DNA from: Acidobacteriota bacterium
GTDB lineage: Bacteria; Acidobacteriota; UBA6911
DNA: 64,000 nucleotides
Reading direction: 5' to 3'
NCBI GenBank assembly: GCA_012729555.1
Contig: JAAYCX010000013.1
Coordinates: 22,580 to 86,579 of the forward strand
Part shown: in pieces, positions 35,375-42,817 of the stretch
How positions within the stretch are numbered: position 1 is the first letter of the stretch
Layout: the number at the start of each line of letters is the position of its first letter
Translations under genes and position numbers: made by a program
The notes under the pieces: model-generated
The model's database searches: none
Seen by the model: the letters and a program-made list of their open reading frames with translations, nothing else
Told to the model about the DNA's origin: nothing

Positions 35375-37087
35375 ATGAAGGTCACTCTGATATTGTCCCT
35401 GGCCGCCCTGCTGGCGGCAGCAACGCCCGCCGCGGCGCAGCCCGCCTCCCCGGTCCCCTCCGACGGAGAGATCCGCAAGATCCTCGCCGGGCGGCTGGGG
35501 GCCCGGGCGGAGCGCATCGGCATCGTGGTGGGCGTCATCGAACCCTCGGGGCGCAGGATCGTGGCCCATGGCAGCATGGGCGAAGGCCGGGCGGTCGACG
35601 GGGACACGGTGTTCGAGATCGGCTCCACCACCAAGGTTTTTACAGCCCTGCTGCTGGCCGACATGGCCCGGCGCGGCGAAGTCGCGCTCTCCGACCCGGT
35701 GGCCAAATACCTCCCGCCGGCCGTGAAGATGCCCGGGCGGGGGGAGCGCGCCGTCACGCTCGAAGATCTCGCCCGGCACCGGTCCGGACTGCCGCGTCTC
35801 CCCTCCAACCTGGACGCCGCCAAGAACCCGCTCAATCCCTATGCCGATTACACCGTGGCACAGCTGTACGAGTTTCTCTCCGGCTACGCGCTCCCCCGCG
35901 AGATCGGGGCGGAGTTCGAATATTCCAACCTCGGGGTGGGGCTGCTCGGGCACGCGCTCTCCCTTGCCGCCGGCAAGGACTACGAGGCCCTCGTGCGGGA
36001 ACGGATCCTCGACCCGCTCGGGATGAAGAGCAGCGCCATCACGCTCAGCCCCGAGCTGAAATCGAGGCTGGCCCCGGGGCACAACGACCGCTTCCAGCCG
36101 ACGCCCAACTGGGACCTCCCCGCGCTTGCGGGGGCCGGCGCCCTGCGCTCGACGGCCAATGACATGCTCTCCTTTCTGGCCGCCCACCTGGGTTACGCCG
36201 ATTCCGCCCTCGCCCCGGCCATCGGGACGGCGCTGGGCAAAAGGACTCCGTCGAATCCCGGGATGGAGATCGGCCTGGGCTGGCTGATGCAGCCCAGGGC
36301 GGGGTCGGAAATCGTCTGGCACAACGGGGGGACAGGCGGCTACCGAGCCTTCGCCGGCTTCGACCCCAAGGCGAAAACGGGGGTCGTGGTGCTCGCGAGC
36401 GTCAGCACTCCCGCCGGGGTGGACGACATAGGCTTCCACCTCCTCGACCCCTCGTCCAAGCTTCTGCCCCACGACTCGCCCCTGGTCGCCCCACCCCCCG
36501 AGCACCGGGCGATCGCTCTCACCCCGGAAGTACTGGAGCGTTATGTCGGGAAATACCAGTTTGTTCCCGGGGTCTTCGTGACCGTCACCCGGCAGGGGGG
36601 GCAGCTTTCGGCCCAGCTGACGGGCCAGCCGGCATTCGAGATCCACCCGGAAGGGGAGACCGATTTCTTTTTGAAGGTCACCGAAGCCCAGGTCTTTTTC
36701 CGTAAGGATGACCAGGGCCGGGTAAAGGGATTGGTGCTCCGCCAGTTGGGGCGCGACCAGTTCGCCGGCAGGATCGAGGGGGAGGGCAGTGTCGAGGAGT
36801 GGTTCGGCCGGCGCGAGGTGAGGATCGACCCGGCCCTCCTCGACCGTTACGTGGGCCGGTACCGGGTAGCCGAAGGGGCGATCTTCACCGTAACGCGCGA
36901 GGGGGACCGGCTCTGGACCCAGCTGACGGGCCAGCAGAAGATCGAGGTCTATCCCGCGAGCGAGAGGGTCTTCTTCCTCAAGGTCACCGACGCCCAGATC
37001 ACCTTCGAAACGGAAGGGCCGGGGCCGGCCCCGGCCGTCGTCCTGCGCCAGAACGGCCGCGACATCCGCGCCCCGCGCCTGGAATGA
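35375..37087 (+). CDS. Secreted serine hydrolase (class C beta-lactamase fold) with two DUF3471 repeats
   Basis: The protein has 570 residues with signal peptide (residues 1-21). The catalytic S-T-T-K is at 84-87, Y-S-N at 183-185 and H-N-G at 316-318, as in penicillin-binding-protein-like esterases and peptidases. After the ~370-residue catalytic domain, two ~100-residue DUF3471-like repeats follow. Each contains the pattern T-V-T-R-x-G, L-T-G-Q, F-F-L-K-V-T-x-A-Q and V-L-R-Q-x-G-R-D. Substrate unknown. The tandem tail is the unusual part. It ends just before repeat copy 4 and is convergent with the histidine kinase. Confidence 0.9.
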   Translation: MKVTLILSLAALLAAATPAAAQPASPVPSDGEIRKILAGRLGARAERIGIVVGVIEPSGRRIVAHGSMGEGRAVDGDTVFEIGSTTKVFTALLLADMARRGEVALSDPVAKYLPPAVKMPGRGERAVTLEDLARHRSGLPRLPSNLDAAKNPLNPYADYTVAQLYEFLSGYALPREIGAEFEYSNLGVGLLGHALSLAAGKDYEALVRERILDPLGMKSSAITLSPELKSRLAPGHNDRFQPTPNWDLPALAGAGALRSTANDMLSFLAAHLGYADSALAPAIGTALGKRTPSNPGMEIGLGWLMQPRAGSEIVWHNGGTGGYRAFAGFDPKAKTGVVVLASVSTPAGVDDIGFHLLDPSSKLLPHDSPLVAPPPEHRAIALTPEVLERYVGKYQFVPGVFVTVTRQGGQLSAQLTGQPAFEIHPEGETDFFLKVTEAQVFFRKDDQGRVKGLVLRQLGRDQFAGRIEGEGSVEEWFGRREVRIDPALLDRYVGRYRVAEGAIFTVTREGDRLWTQLTGQQKIEVYPASERVFFLKVTDAQITFETEGPGPAPAVVLRQNGRDIRAPRLE

Positions 37088-37094
37088 CGTTCAG

Positions 37095-37116
37095 GGGGAC
37101 GGTCATCACTGTCCCC
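37095..37116 (+). repeat. 22-bp palindromic repeat, copy 4 (variant)
   Basis: Arms GGGGACGGT and ACTGTCCCC enclose CATC, two changes from the consensus. The flank TCAACCCGATTTTTCGAG that follows contains the stop and final codons of the histidine kinase on the other strand. Confidence 0.85.
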
Positions 37117-37120
37117 ATTG

Positions 37121-39529
37121 TCAACCCGATTTTTCGAGGGCGCGGCGCACCTGCTCCGCCAGGGTGTTCATCGCGAAGGGCTTCTGGAGAAAGTGGGCGC
37201 CCGGCGGGAGGCCGCGCTGGTGGGCTGCCGCGTCGGGCGTATAGCCCGACATGAAGAGGAGCCGGAGACCGGGGTGGGACGCCTGCAGGCGGGCGGCTAG
37301 GTCCAGCCCGTTCATCTCGGGCATCACCAGGTCGGTCAGCAGGAGGTGGATCTCCCCGGCGTGCGCCCCGGCCAGGGCGAGGGCCTCGCCCGGGGTGGAC
37401 GCGGCCAGCACCCGGTAGCCCGCCCGCCCGAGCATCCGCCGGCACATTTCGAGGATCGCGCTCTCGTCCTCCACCACCAGGATCGTCCCGCTCCCCGGCC
37501 TGGCGGCCCGCGCCTGGATTTCCACCGGGGCGGTTTCAGCGCTCCCCTCGTGCCTGGGCAGATAGACGCAGAGGGTCGTTCCCGCCCCGGGTGCGCTCTC
37601 GACGCGGACGAAGCCCCGGTTCTGCGTGACAATGCCGTAGACGGTCGACAGGCCCAGCCCGGTTCCCTGCCCCAGCGCCTTGGTGGTAAAGAACGGCTCG
37701 AAGAGCTTGGCCATCGTCTCCCCGTCCATGCCGCACCCGTCGTCCCGGACCGCGAGCAGCACGTAATCGCCGGGGACGCAGTCCGCGTTCCCGATGCAGT
37801 CGGCCTCGTCGAGCGTCACGGTCGAAGTCTCGATCCCGATGCTGCCGACCCCGGCGATGGCGTCGCGGGCGTTGACGCAGAGGTTGGCCAGGATCTGGTG
37901 AATCTGCGAGGCGTCCATCCGGACCGGCCACAGGCCCCTCCCGGGGAGCCAGGAAAGCTCGATCTCCTCCCCGATGAGGCGCCGCAGCATCTTCAGCATC
38001 CCCTCCACGGTCCCGTTCAGGTCCAGCACGCGCGGGTTTATGGTCTGCCGGCGCGCGAACGCCAGGAGCTGGCGCGTGAGGTCGGCCGACCGCTCGGCCG
38101 CCCGGCGGATTTCGAGCAGCCCGGAGTGGAGCTCGCCGCCCGTTTCCACGGCGTTCATCGCCATCTCCGCGTGCCCCAGGATCACCCCCAGCATGTTGTT
38201 GAAATCGTGCGCCACCCCCCCCGCCAGGCGGCCGATCGACTCCATCTTCTGGGCCTGGACCAGCTGCTCCTTCAGTTTCTCGCGCTCCGCCTCAGCCCGC
38301 TTCTGCTCGGTGACGTCGTTGTTGACGACGATGGCGCCGAGCACGCTCCCGCCGTCGTCCAGGATGGGGGTGGTGTAGTTGTAGATGACGCGCTTCCGGC
38401 CGTCGAAGGCGTCGATTTCGAGCAGTTCGTCCTTGATCGTGACCCCTTCCCTGATGGTGCGGACCAGGGCCCAGTCGTCGGGGCCGACCTCCTCCCCCGA
38501 GGGGAGGCGCCGGGCCTTGAAGATGCCGTAGCCGTCGAGGGGAACGGTAGGTTCGGCGCCCCAGATCCTCACCCCGGCCGGGTTGCCGCGCAGCAGCGTG
38601 CCGTCGCGGTCGGCGAACCACAACCCGATGGGGAGCACGTCGAAGATCCGGTTGAGCACGTACTCCCGGTGCCGGAGCTCGCTCTCGGCCTCCTTCCTCC
38701 TGGTGATGTCGATGCCGACGCCGACAAAGAAACCGGCGTTCTTCCCTTCCTCCACCACGGTCCGCCCCTGCCACTCGACGAGACGCGACTGCCCCGAACG
38801 GCCGACGATGCGGTTTTCGTTGACCGTGGAGATTCCTTCCCGGATGAGGCGGTCGAAGACCGCCCGCAGTTCCTTCCTCTCCTCCGGGGGCACGAAAGTC
38901 TCGAGGTAATCGGCCCCCCGGATCTCCGCGGGCGTGTACCCCAGCGCGTCCAGCAGCGCCCGGTTCATCATGCGGGTCCTGCCGTCGAAGCCGATCGCCA
39001 CGATGAAGGCGGGCGTGGTGTCGAGGAGGAGCTGGGAAAATTCCTGCTCCCGCACCCTCCGGGCGACCGATTCCTCGAGCAGCGCCTCCGCCTTCTTGCG
39101 TCCGCTGATGTCGCGGATGATGGAGTGATAGCTCCCGTCGGGCATCCTGCGGCTGTGCATCTCCACGAACGCCCGCTCCCCGTCCGGCCGCTCCACCTCC
39201 CGCTCGGTCACGACGACGCCCCCCGCGGCGAGCAGGTCGAAGCGCAGGGGGTGCGCCGCCAGGGACCGGGGCGGGAAAAGCTCGCCGATATGCCTTCCGA
39301 TCAGCTCTGCTCTCGTGACCCCGAAAATCTGCTGCGCACTCGTGTTGGCGTCGGTGATGACACCCTCGGAAGACCCCTGGAGGATTCCGTCCACCGCCAT
39401 CTCGATAAGGGTGCGCAGCCGGAGTTCGCCGGCGAGCGCCTCCCGAAGGGCCCGGCCGCGCTCCTCTGCCTCCCCTTCGAGACGGCGGATCTTTTCCTGC
39501 AGCTCCTCAAGCGATGGTTTCCCGGACAT
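37121..39529 (-). CDS. Hybrid sensor histidine kinase with PAS domains and receiver
   Basis: The protein has 802 residues with no membrane segment, so it is probably cytoplasmic. A coiled coil lies at 5-40 and PAS domains at about 40-145, 165-280 and 290-410. The HisKA H-box is G-G-V-A-H-D-F-N-N with H441, followed by a HATPase domain (N-L-C-V-N-A-R-D-A, D-D-G-C-G-M, G-T-G-L-G-L-S). The C-terminal receiver has V-V-E-D-E near 686 and phospho-acceptor D733 in L-L-T-D-L-V-M-P. No separate response regulator with an output domain is nearby. Its last five codons fall within the flank of repeat copy 4. Confidence 0.93.
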   Translation of the reverse strand: MSGKPSLEELQEKIRRLEGEAEERGRALREALAGELRLRTLIEMAVDGILQGSSEGVITDANTSAQQIFGVTRAELIGRHIGELFPPRSLAAHPLRFDLLAAGGVVVTEREVERPDGERAFVEMHSRRMPDGSYHSIIRDISGRKKAEALLEESVARRVREQEFSQLLLDTTPAFIVAIGFDGRTRMMNRALLDALGYTPAEIRGADYLETFVPPEERKELRAVFDRLIREGISTVNENRIVGRSGQSRLVEWQGRTVVEEGKNAGFFVGVGIDITRRKEAESELRHREYVLNRIFDVLPIGLWFADRDGTLLRGNPAGVRIWGAEPTVPLDGYGIFKARRLPSGEEVGPDDWALVRTIREGVTIKDELLEIDAFDGRKRVIYNYTTPILDDGGSVLGAIVVNNDVTEQKRAEAEREKLKEQLVQAQKMESIGRLAGGVAHDFNNMLGVILGHAEMAMNAVETGGELHSGLLEIRRAAERSADLTRQLLAFARRQTINPRVLDLNGTVEGMLKMLRRLIGEEIELSWLPGRGLWPVRMDASQIHQILANLCVNARDAIAGVGSIGIETSTVTLDEADCIGNADCVPGDYVLLAVRDDGCGMDGETMAKLFEPFFTTKALGQGTGLGLSTVYGIVTQNRGFVRVESAPGAGTTLCVYLPRHEGSAETAPVEIQARAARPGSGTILVVEDESAILEMCRRMLGRAGYRVLAASTPGEALALAGAHAGEIHLLLTDLVMPEMNGLDLAARLQASHPGLRLLFMSGYTPDAAAHQRGLPPGAHFLQKPFAMNTLAEQVRRALEKSG

Positions 39530-39538
39530 GCTGGCCCC

Positions 39539-40225
39539 CTAAAAACGCAGGATGAACCCTCCCGCAAGATCCAGCTGATGCTGGAGCACGGCCCGGAGCC
39601 TCACGCGGCACGCCGTCCCCGCCCCGCCGACGCGGCACCAGAAGTCACTGTCGGAGGCCGAGAGAAGCGTCGGGCTCCAGCGCGCCTCCCCCCGGATGCC
39701 GAACCGCCGCGACGGGAAATATTTCACCCCGCCGCCGATGGCGAAGGAGAAATGCGAGGCGGAGTCCTTCCAGAGCCCGCGCGCGCCCCGGTAGGTCGTC
39801 ACCCCGAGGCCCCCCGTCACGTAGGGACGGACCCTGGGGTCGGGGAGGCGGTAATGGTGCAGGAAATTGCAGTGGAGCTGATCAATGGAGAGCGCGCCCG
39901 AGGCGGGTACGGTCGCCTCGTCCGGCTCCGGGGCCGCGGGAGCCTCCAGGAGTGTTCCGCGGGTGAACTGCCGTTTCCAGAGCCCCTCGACGGCGTCCAG
40001 CTCGTTGAGGTAAACGGTCAGGGACGCCCCGGCGCTCGCGGAACTGTCGACCGCAAAGGTCCCGACGCGCTCTCCGTCCCTGGAGGTGAGGGGGACGGAG
40101 CCGCTCGCGACCACGCCGGCCAGGGGCTGCAGCTCGAACCGGGCGAAATCGCCCGCCGACGCGGGGGGGGCCTGCCCCGATGCGATCAGGAGCACGAGCG
40201 CCCCGATGGCCCATATCCTCTTCAT
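39539..40225 (-). CDS. Outer-membrane beta-barrel protein
   Basis: The protein has 228 residues with a signal peptide (M-K-R-I-W-A-I-G-A-L-V-L-L-I-A-S, A-S-A). The second half has barrel-type alternation: R-P-Y-V-T-G-G-L-G-V-T-T-Y, F-S-F-A-I-G-G-G-V-K-Y-F and G-I-R-G-E-A-R-W. It ends in G-G-F-I-L-R-F with terminal Phe. This resembles OmpW/OmpA-like small barrels. Two Cys near the end may form a disulfide. The histidine kinase gene follows 9 bases after its stop in the same direction, so they may be cotranscribed. Confidence 0.75.
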   Translation of the reverse strand: MKRIWAIGALVLLIASGQAPPASAGDFARFELQPLAGVVASGSVPLTSRDGERVGTFAVDSSASAGASLTVYLNELDAVEGLWKRQFTRGTLLEAPAAPEPDEATVPASGALSIDQLHCNFLHHYRLPDPRVRPYVTGGLGVTTYRGARGLWKDSASHFSFAIGGGVKYFPSRRFGIRGEARWSPTLLSASDSDFWCRVGGAGTACRVRLRAVLQHQLDLAGGFILRF

Positions 40226-40282
40226 GATGGTCGCGGAGCGGCCCCGCGCCCCCCCCCGGGAGCGCGAGCCCGCCCCCGTCCT

Positions 40283-41251
40283 CTAAACCGCCTCGATCGT
40301 GGAGGTCGGTTTCGACGTGATGTTGTAGGTCACGCTGACCACTTCCGGGATCGTCCGGGTGATCTTCTTCGCAACGGCTTCCAGGAGGTCGTAGGAGAGC
40401 CGGGTGGGCCGGGCCGTGCGCGCGTCGAGGCTGTCCCAGCAGCGGATTTCGATCTGGTTGCCGAAGACGCGCTTGTGGTCCCGCATCCCCGTCACCCGGT
40501 CTTCGTGCAGGATGGCCAGGTACTGGAACGCCGGCACGTCCTTGAGCGCCGCCTCCAGGATGGCCGTGGCCCGGCGCACCAGGGCCAGTCGCGCCGGGGT
40601 CGCCTCGCCGATGACGCGCGCGGCCAGCGCGGGGCCCGGGAAGGGGATGCGGGCGAACATGCTCTCGGGGAGTCCCAGTCCGCGCCCGACCTTGCGCACC
40701 CCGTCCTTGCGCAGTTCGATCAGCGGTTCCAGGATCTGGTACCCGAACGCCTTCTGCGGATCGATGCCGAGCTGCGCGAAGACGTTGTGCTGGCGCTTGA
40801 TCCCCGCCACCGTTTCGTCCACGTCGGTCAGGATCGTCCCCTGCAGGAGGTACTTGGCCCTGCTCTTGACGACGAGCCGCCCGAAGACCTTCTTGTAGAA
40901 AGTCTGGGTGATGGCCTCACGCTTCTCCTCGGGGTCGGTGATCCCCTTCAGCGCGGAGAGAAAAGCGCGCGAGGCGTCCAGGACTTCGACCCGGATCCCG
41001 AGTTTCCTGAATTCGGCCGCCACGCGCGCCGGCTCCCCCTGGCGCATCAGCCCGTTGTCGATGAAGTACGTCTTCAGCCGGTCCCCCAGCGCCCGGTGCC
41101 CGAGCGCCGTGACCACGGAGGAATCCACCCCGCCCGAAAGGGCGTTGATCGCCAGCCCGTCCCCCACCGCCAGTTGGATGTCCCGGACCTTGTCCGCGAT
41201 AAATTTGTCCACCTTCATCGTGCCCGCCTTGATTTCCCTGATCTTTTCCAC
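40283..41251 (-). CDS. GMP synthase ATP-pyrophosphatase subunit, without GATase domain
   Basis: The protein has 322 residues. The PP-loop S-G-G-V-D-S-S is at 39-45. Y-F-I-D-N-G-L-M-R, Q-G-T-I-L-T-D-V, I-P-F-P-G-P-A-L-A-A-R-V and the C-terminal dimer segment ending I-T-S-K-P match the C-terminal half of GuaA. That half uses ATP and ammonia to convert XMP to GMP. The N-terminal glutamine amidotransferase half of ordinary bacterial GuaA is absent. The C-terminus ends P-T-S-T-I-E-A-V instead of the usual P-P-G-T-I-E-W-E. It starts at GTG 41251 with AAAGGAG seven bases upstream. It could be the ATPase of a two-subunit enzyme or a paralogue. Confidence 0.85.
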   Translation of the reverse strand: MEKIREIKAGTMKVDKFIADKVRDIQLAVGDGLAINALSGGVDSSVVTALGHRALGDRLKTYFIDNGLMRQGEPARVAAEFRKLGIRVEVLDASRAFLSALKGITDPEEKREAITQTFYKKVFGRLVVKSRAKYLLQGTILTDVDETVAGIKRQHNVFAQLGIDPQKAFGYQILEPLIELRKDGVRKVGRGLGLPESMFARIPFPGPALAARVIGEATPARLALVRRATAILEAALKDVPAFQYLAILHEDRVTGMRDHKRVFGNQIEIRCWDSLDARTARPTRLSYDLLEAVAKKITRTIPEVVSVTYNITSKPTSTIEAV

Positions 41252-41268
41252 CGCAGCTCCTTTCGAAT

Positions 41269-41290
41269 GGGGACAGTCACCACTGTCCCC
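41269..41290 (+). repeat. 22-bp palindromic repeat, copy 5
   Basis: Identical to copies 1 and 2. It lies in the divergent region between the GMP synthase gene and the antiporter gene, 17 bases upstream of the GMP synthase start. Confidence 0.9.
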
Positions 41291-41472
41291 ATTCTAACGG
41301 GAAACCCCTGGGACGTCCCGGATTTTTCTGCTACATTTTCGGGGTTATCAGGGGATGGAGTCCCCCAAAACCGCCCGGGCCGGCTGATGACTCCTACCGC
41401 GCAGGCATCTGCGGCGGTGGGTCGTTCACACCTGCCGGAAGGGCCCGGATGGTTTCCACACGGGAGGACTCC

Positions 41473-42678
41473 ATGGAACAGATCTTCACTGTCGCCGCAT
41501 TCTGGCTCGGGCTGGCCGTCATTTCGGCCGTCCTGGCCAACCACCTCCGAATCTCCATCGCCCTGGTAGAGATCTGCGTCGGCGTGGCAGTCGCCGCCGT
41601 CGCGACCCACTTCGGCAAACTCGACCTCCTGGCGGCGGACTCGGAATGGCTCCGCTTCCTGGCGGGCTCGGGCGCCGTCCTGCTCACCTTTCTGGCCGGG
41701 GCCGAACTCGAGCCGAACGTCATTCGCACAAAGCTGAGGGAAGTGACCATCGTCGGCATGGTCGGTTTCCTGGCCCCGTTTCTCGGCTGCGCCGCCCTCG
41801 CCCATTACGTCCTGGGCTGGGACCCCAGCGCCAGCCTGCTCTGCGGCGTGGCGCTTTCGACCACCTCGATGGCCGTGGTCTACGCCGTCATGCTCGAAAC
41901 CGGCTTCAACAAGACCGATTACGGGAAGGGGATCCTGGGCGCGTGCTTCATCAACGACCTCGGGACGGTGATCGCCCTGGGCCTCCTCTTTGCGCCGTTC
42001 ACCTATAAAACCGCCATCTTCATCGGGGTCACCACGCTGGTGCTGGCGGCGCTCCCTTTCATGAGCCAGCGGCTGACCAGGGCCTACGCCCACCGCACGG
42101 CCGCCATCCGCACGAAATGGATCCTCTTCGTCCTGTTCGGCCTGGGGGCCCTTGCCCTCTGGTCCGGCAGCGAAGCGGTGCTCCCGGCCTACATCGTCGG
42201 GATGGTGCTGGCGGAGTTTTCGAGCGCCGACGCCTTCTGGGTGCGCCGCTTCCGTACCCTGACGGCCGGTTTTCTCACCCCGTTCTACTTCCTGCGCGCC
42301 GGAACCTTCGTTTCGCTGCCCGCGCTGGTTTCGGCCCCCCTGGTGTTCCTTCTGCTCCTGGCGGGGAAAGTCTTCTCGAAGATTTTCGGCCTCTTCCCGG
42401 TGGTGGCCCGGTTCCGGCGGGAACGGAACGAACGCTGGTACTACACCCTGCTGATGTCGACGGGGCTGACCTTCGGAACCATTTCGGCGCTGTACGGCCT
42501 TTCCCATGGGATCGTGACGCGGCAGCAGTATTCCTTCCTGGTCGCGGTCGTCATCGCCAGCGCCGTCGTCCCCACCCTGATCGCCGGCCTGTTCTTTCTC
42601 CCCCGGCACCTGCTCCCGGCGCGGGCTCCGGGAAAGGAGACCCGACCCGCGGAGGAAGCGCTCAGCGACGAAGGCTGA
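41473..42678 (+). CDS. CPA2-type cation:proton antiporter (KefB/NhaS-like)
   Basis: The protein has 401 residues with about 11-12 membrane helices. L-T-F-L-A-G-A-E-L-E-P, A-L-S-T-T-S-M-A-V-V-Y and G-A-C-F-I-N-D-L-G-T-V match CPA2 antiporters; the N-D pair at the ion site is as expected. There is no C-terminal RCK/TrkA nucleotide-binding domain, so it is not a full-length KefB/C. It likely exchanges Na+ or K+ for protons in the inner membrane. GGGAGG precedes ATG 41473. Confidence 0.88.
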   Translation: MEQIFTVAAFWLGLAVISAVLANHLRISIALVEICVGVAVAAVATHFGKLDLLAADSEWLRFLAGSGAVLLTFLAGAELEPNVIRTKLREVTIVGMVGFLAPFLGCAALAHYVLGWDPSASLLCGVALSTTSMAVVYAVMLETGFNKTDYGKGILGACFINDLGTVIALGLLFAPFTYKTAIFIGVTTLVLAALPFMSQRLTRAYAHRTAAIRTKWILFVLFGLGALALWSGSEAVLPAYIVGMVLAEFSSADAFWVRRFRTLTAGFLTPFYFLRAGTFVSLPALVSAPLVFLLLLAGKVFSKIFGLFPVVARFRRERNERWYYTLLMSTGLTFGTISALYGLSHGIVTRQQYSFLVAVVIASAVVPTLIAGLFFLPRHLLPARAPGKETRPAEEALSDEG

Positions 42679-42697
42679 CCGGAGGGGACGGACCGAA

Positions 42698-42719
42698 GGG
42701 GACAGTGGTGACTGTCCCC
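42698..42719 (-). repeat. 22-bp palindromic repeat, copy 6 (inverted)
   Basis: Same orientation as copy 3. It lies 19 bases after the antiporter stop and about 100 bases before the M3 peptidase start. Confidence 0.9.
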
Positions 42720-42817
42720 CTCCATGCTGGTACAATCAGGGAGGATGACGGCCCATGCGGGATTACGTGCGACGCCGTCCGAACCTGCTGTCACCGACTG
42801 AGAGGGATGAAACCGTT

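Noticed and set aside
37346..41569. A 1407-codon open frame on the plus strand
   Set aside because: It runs antisense to the kinase, barrel and GMP synthase genes, all of which have clear motifs. Its translation is low-complexity Arg/Pro/His/Gly, typical of a shadow in GC-rich DNA.
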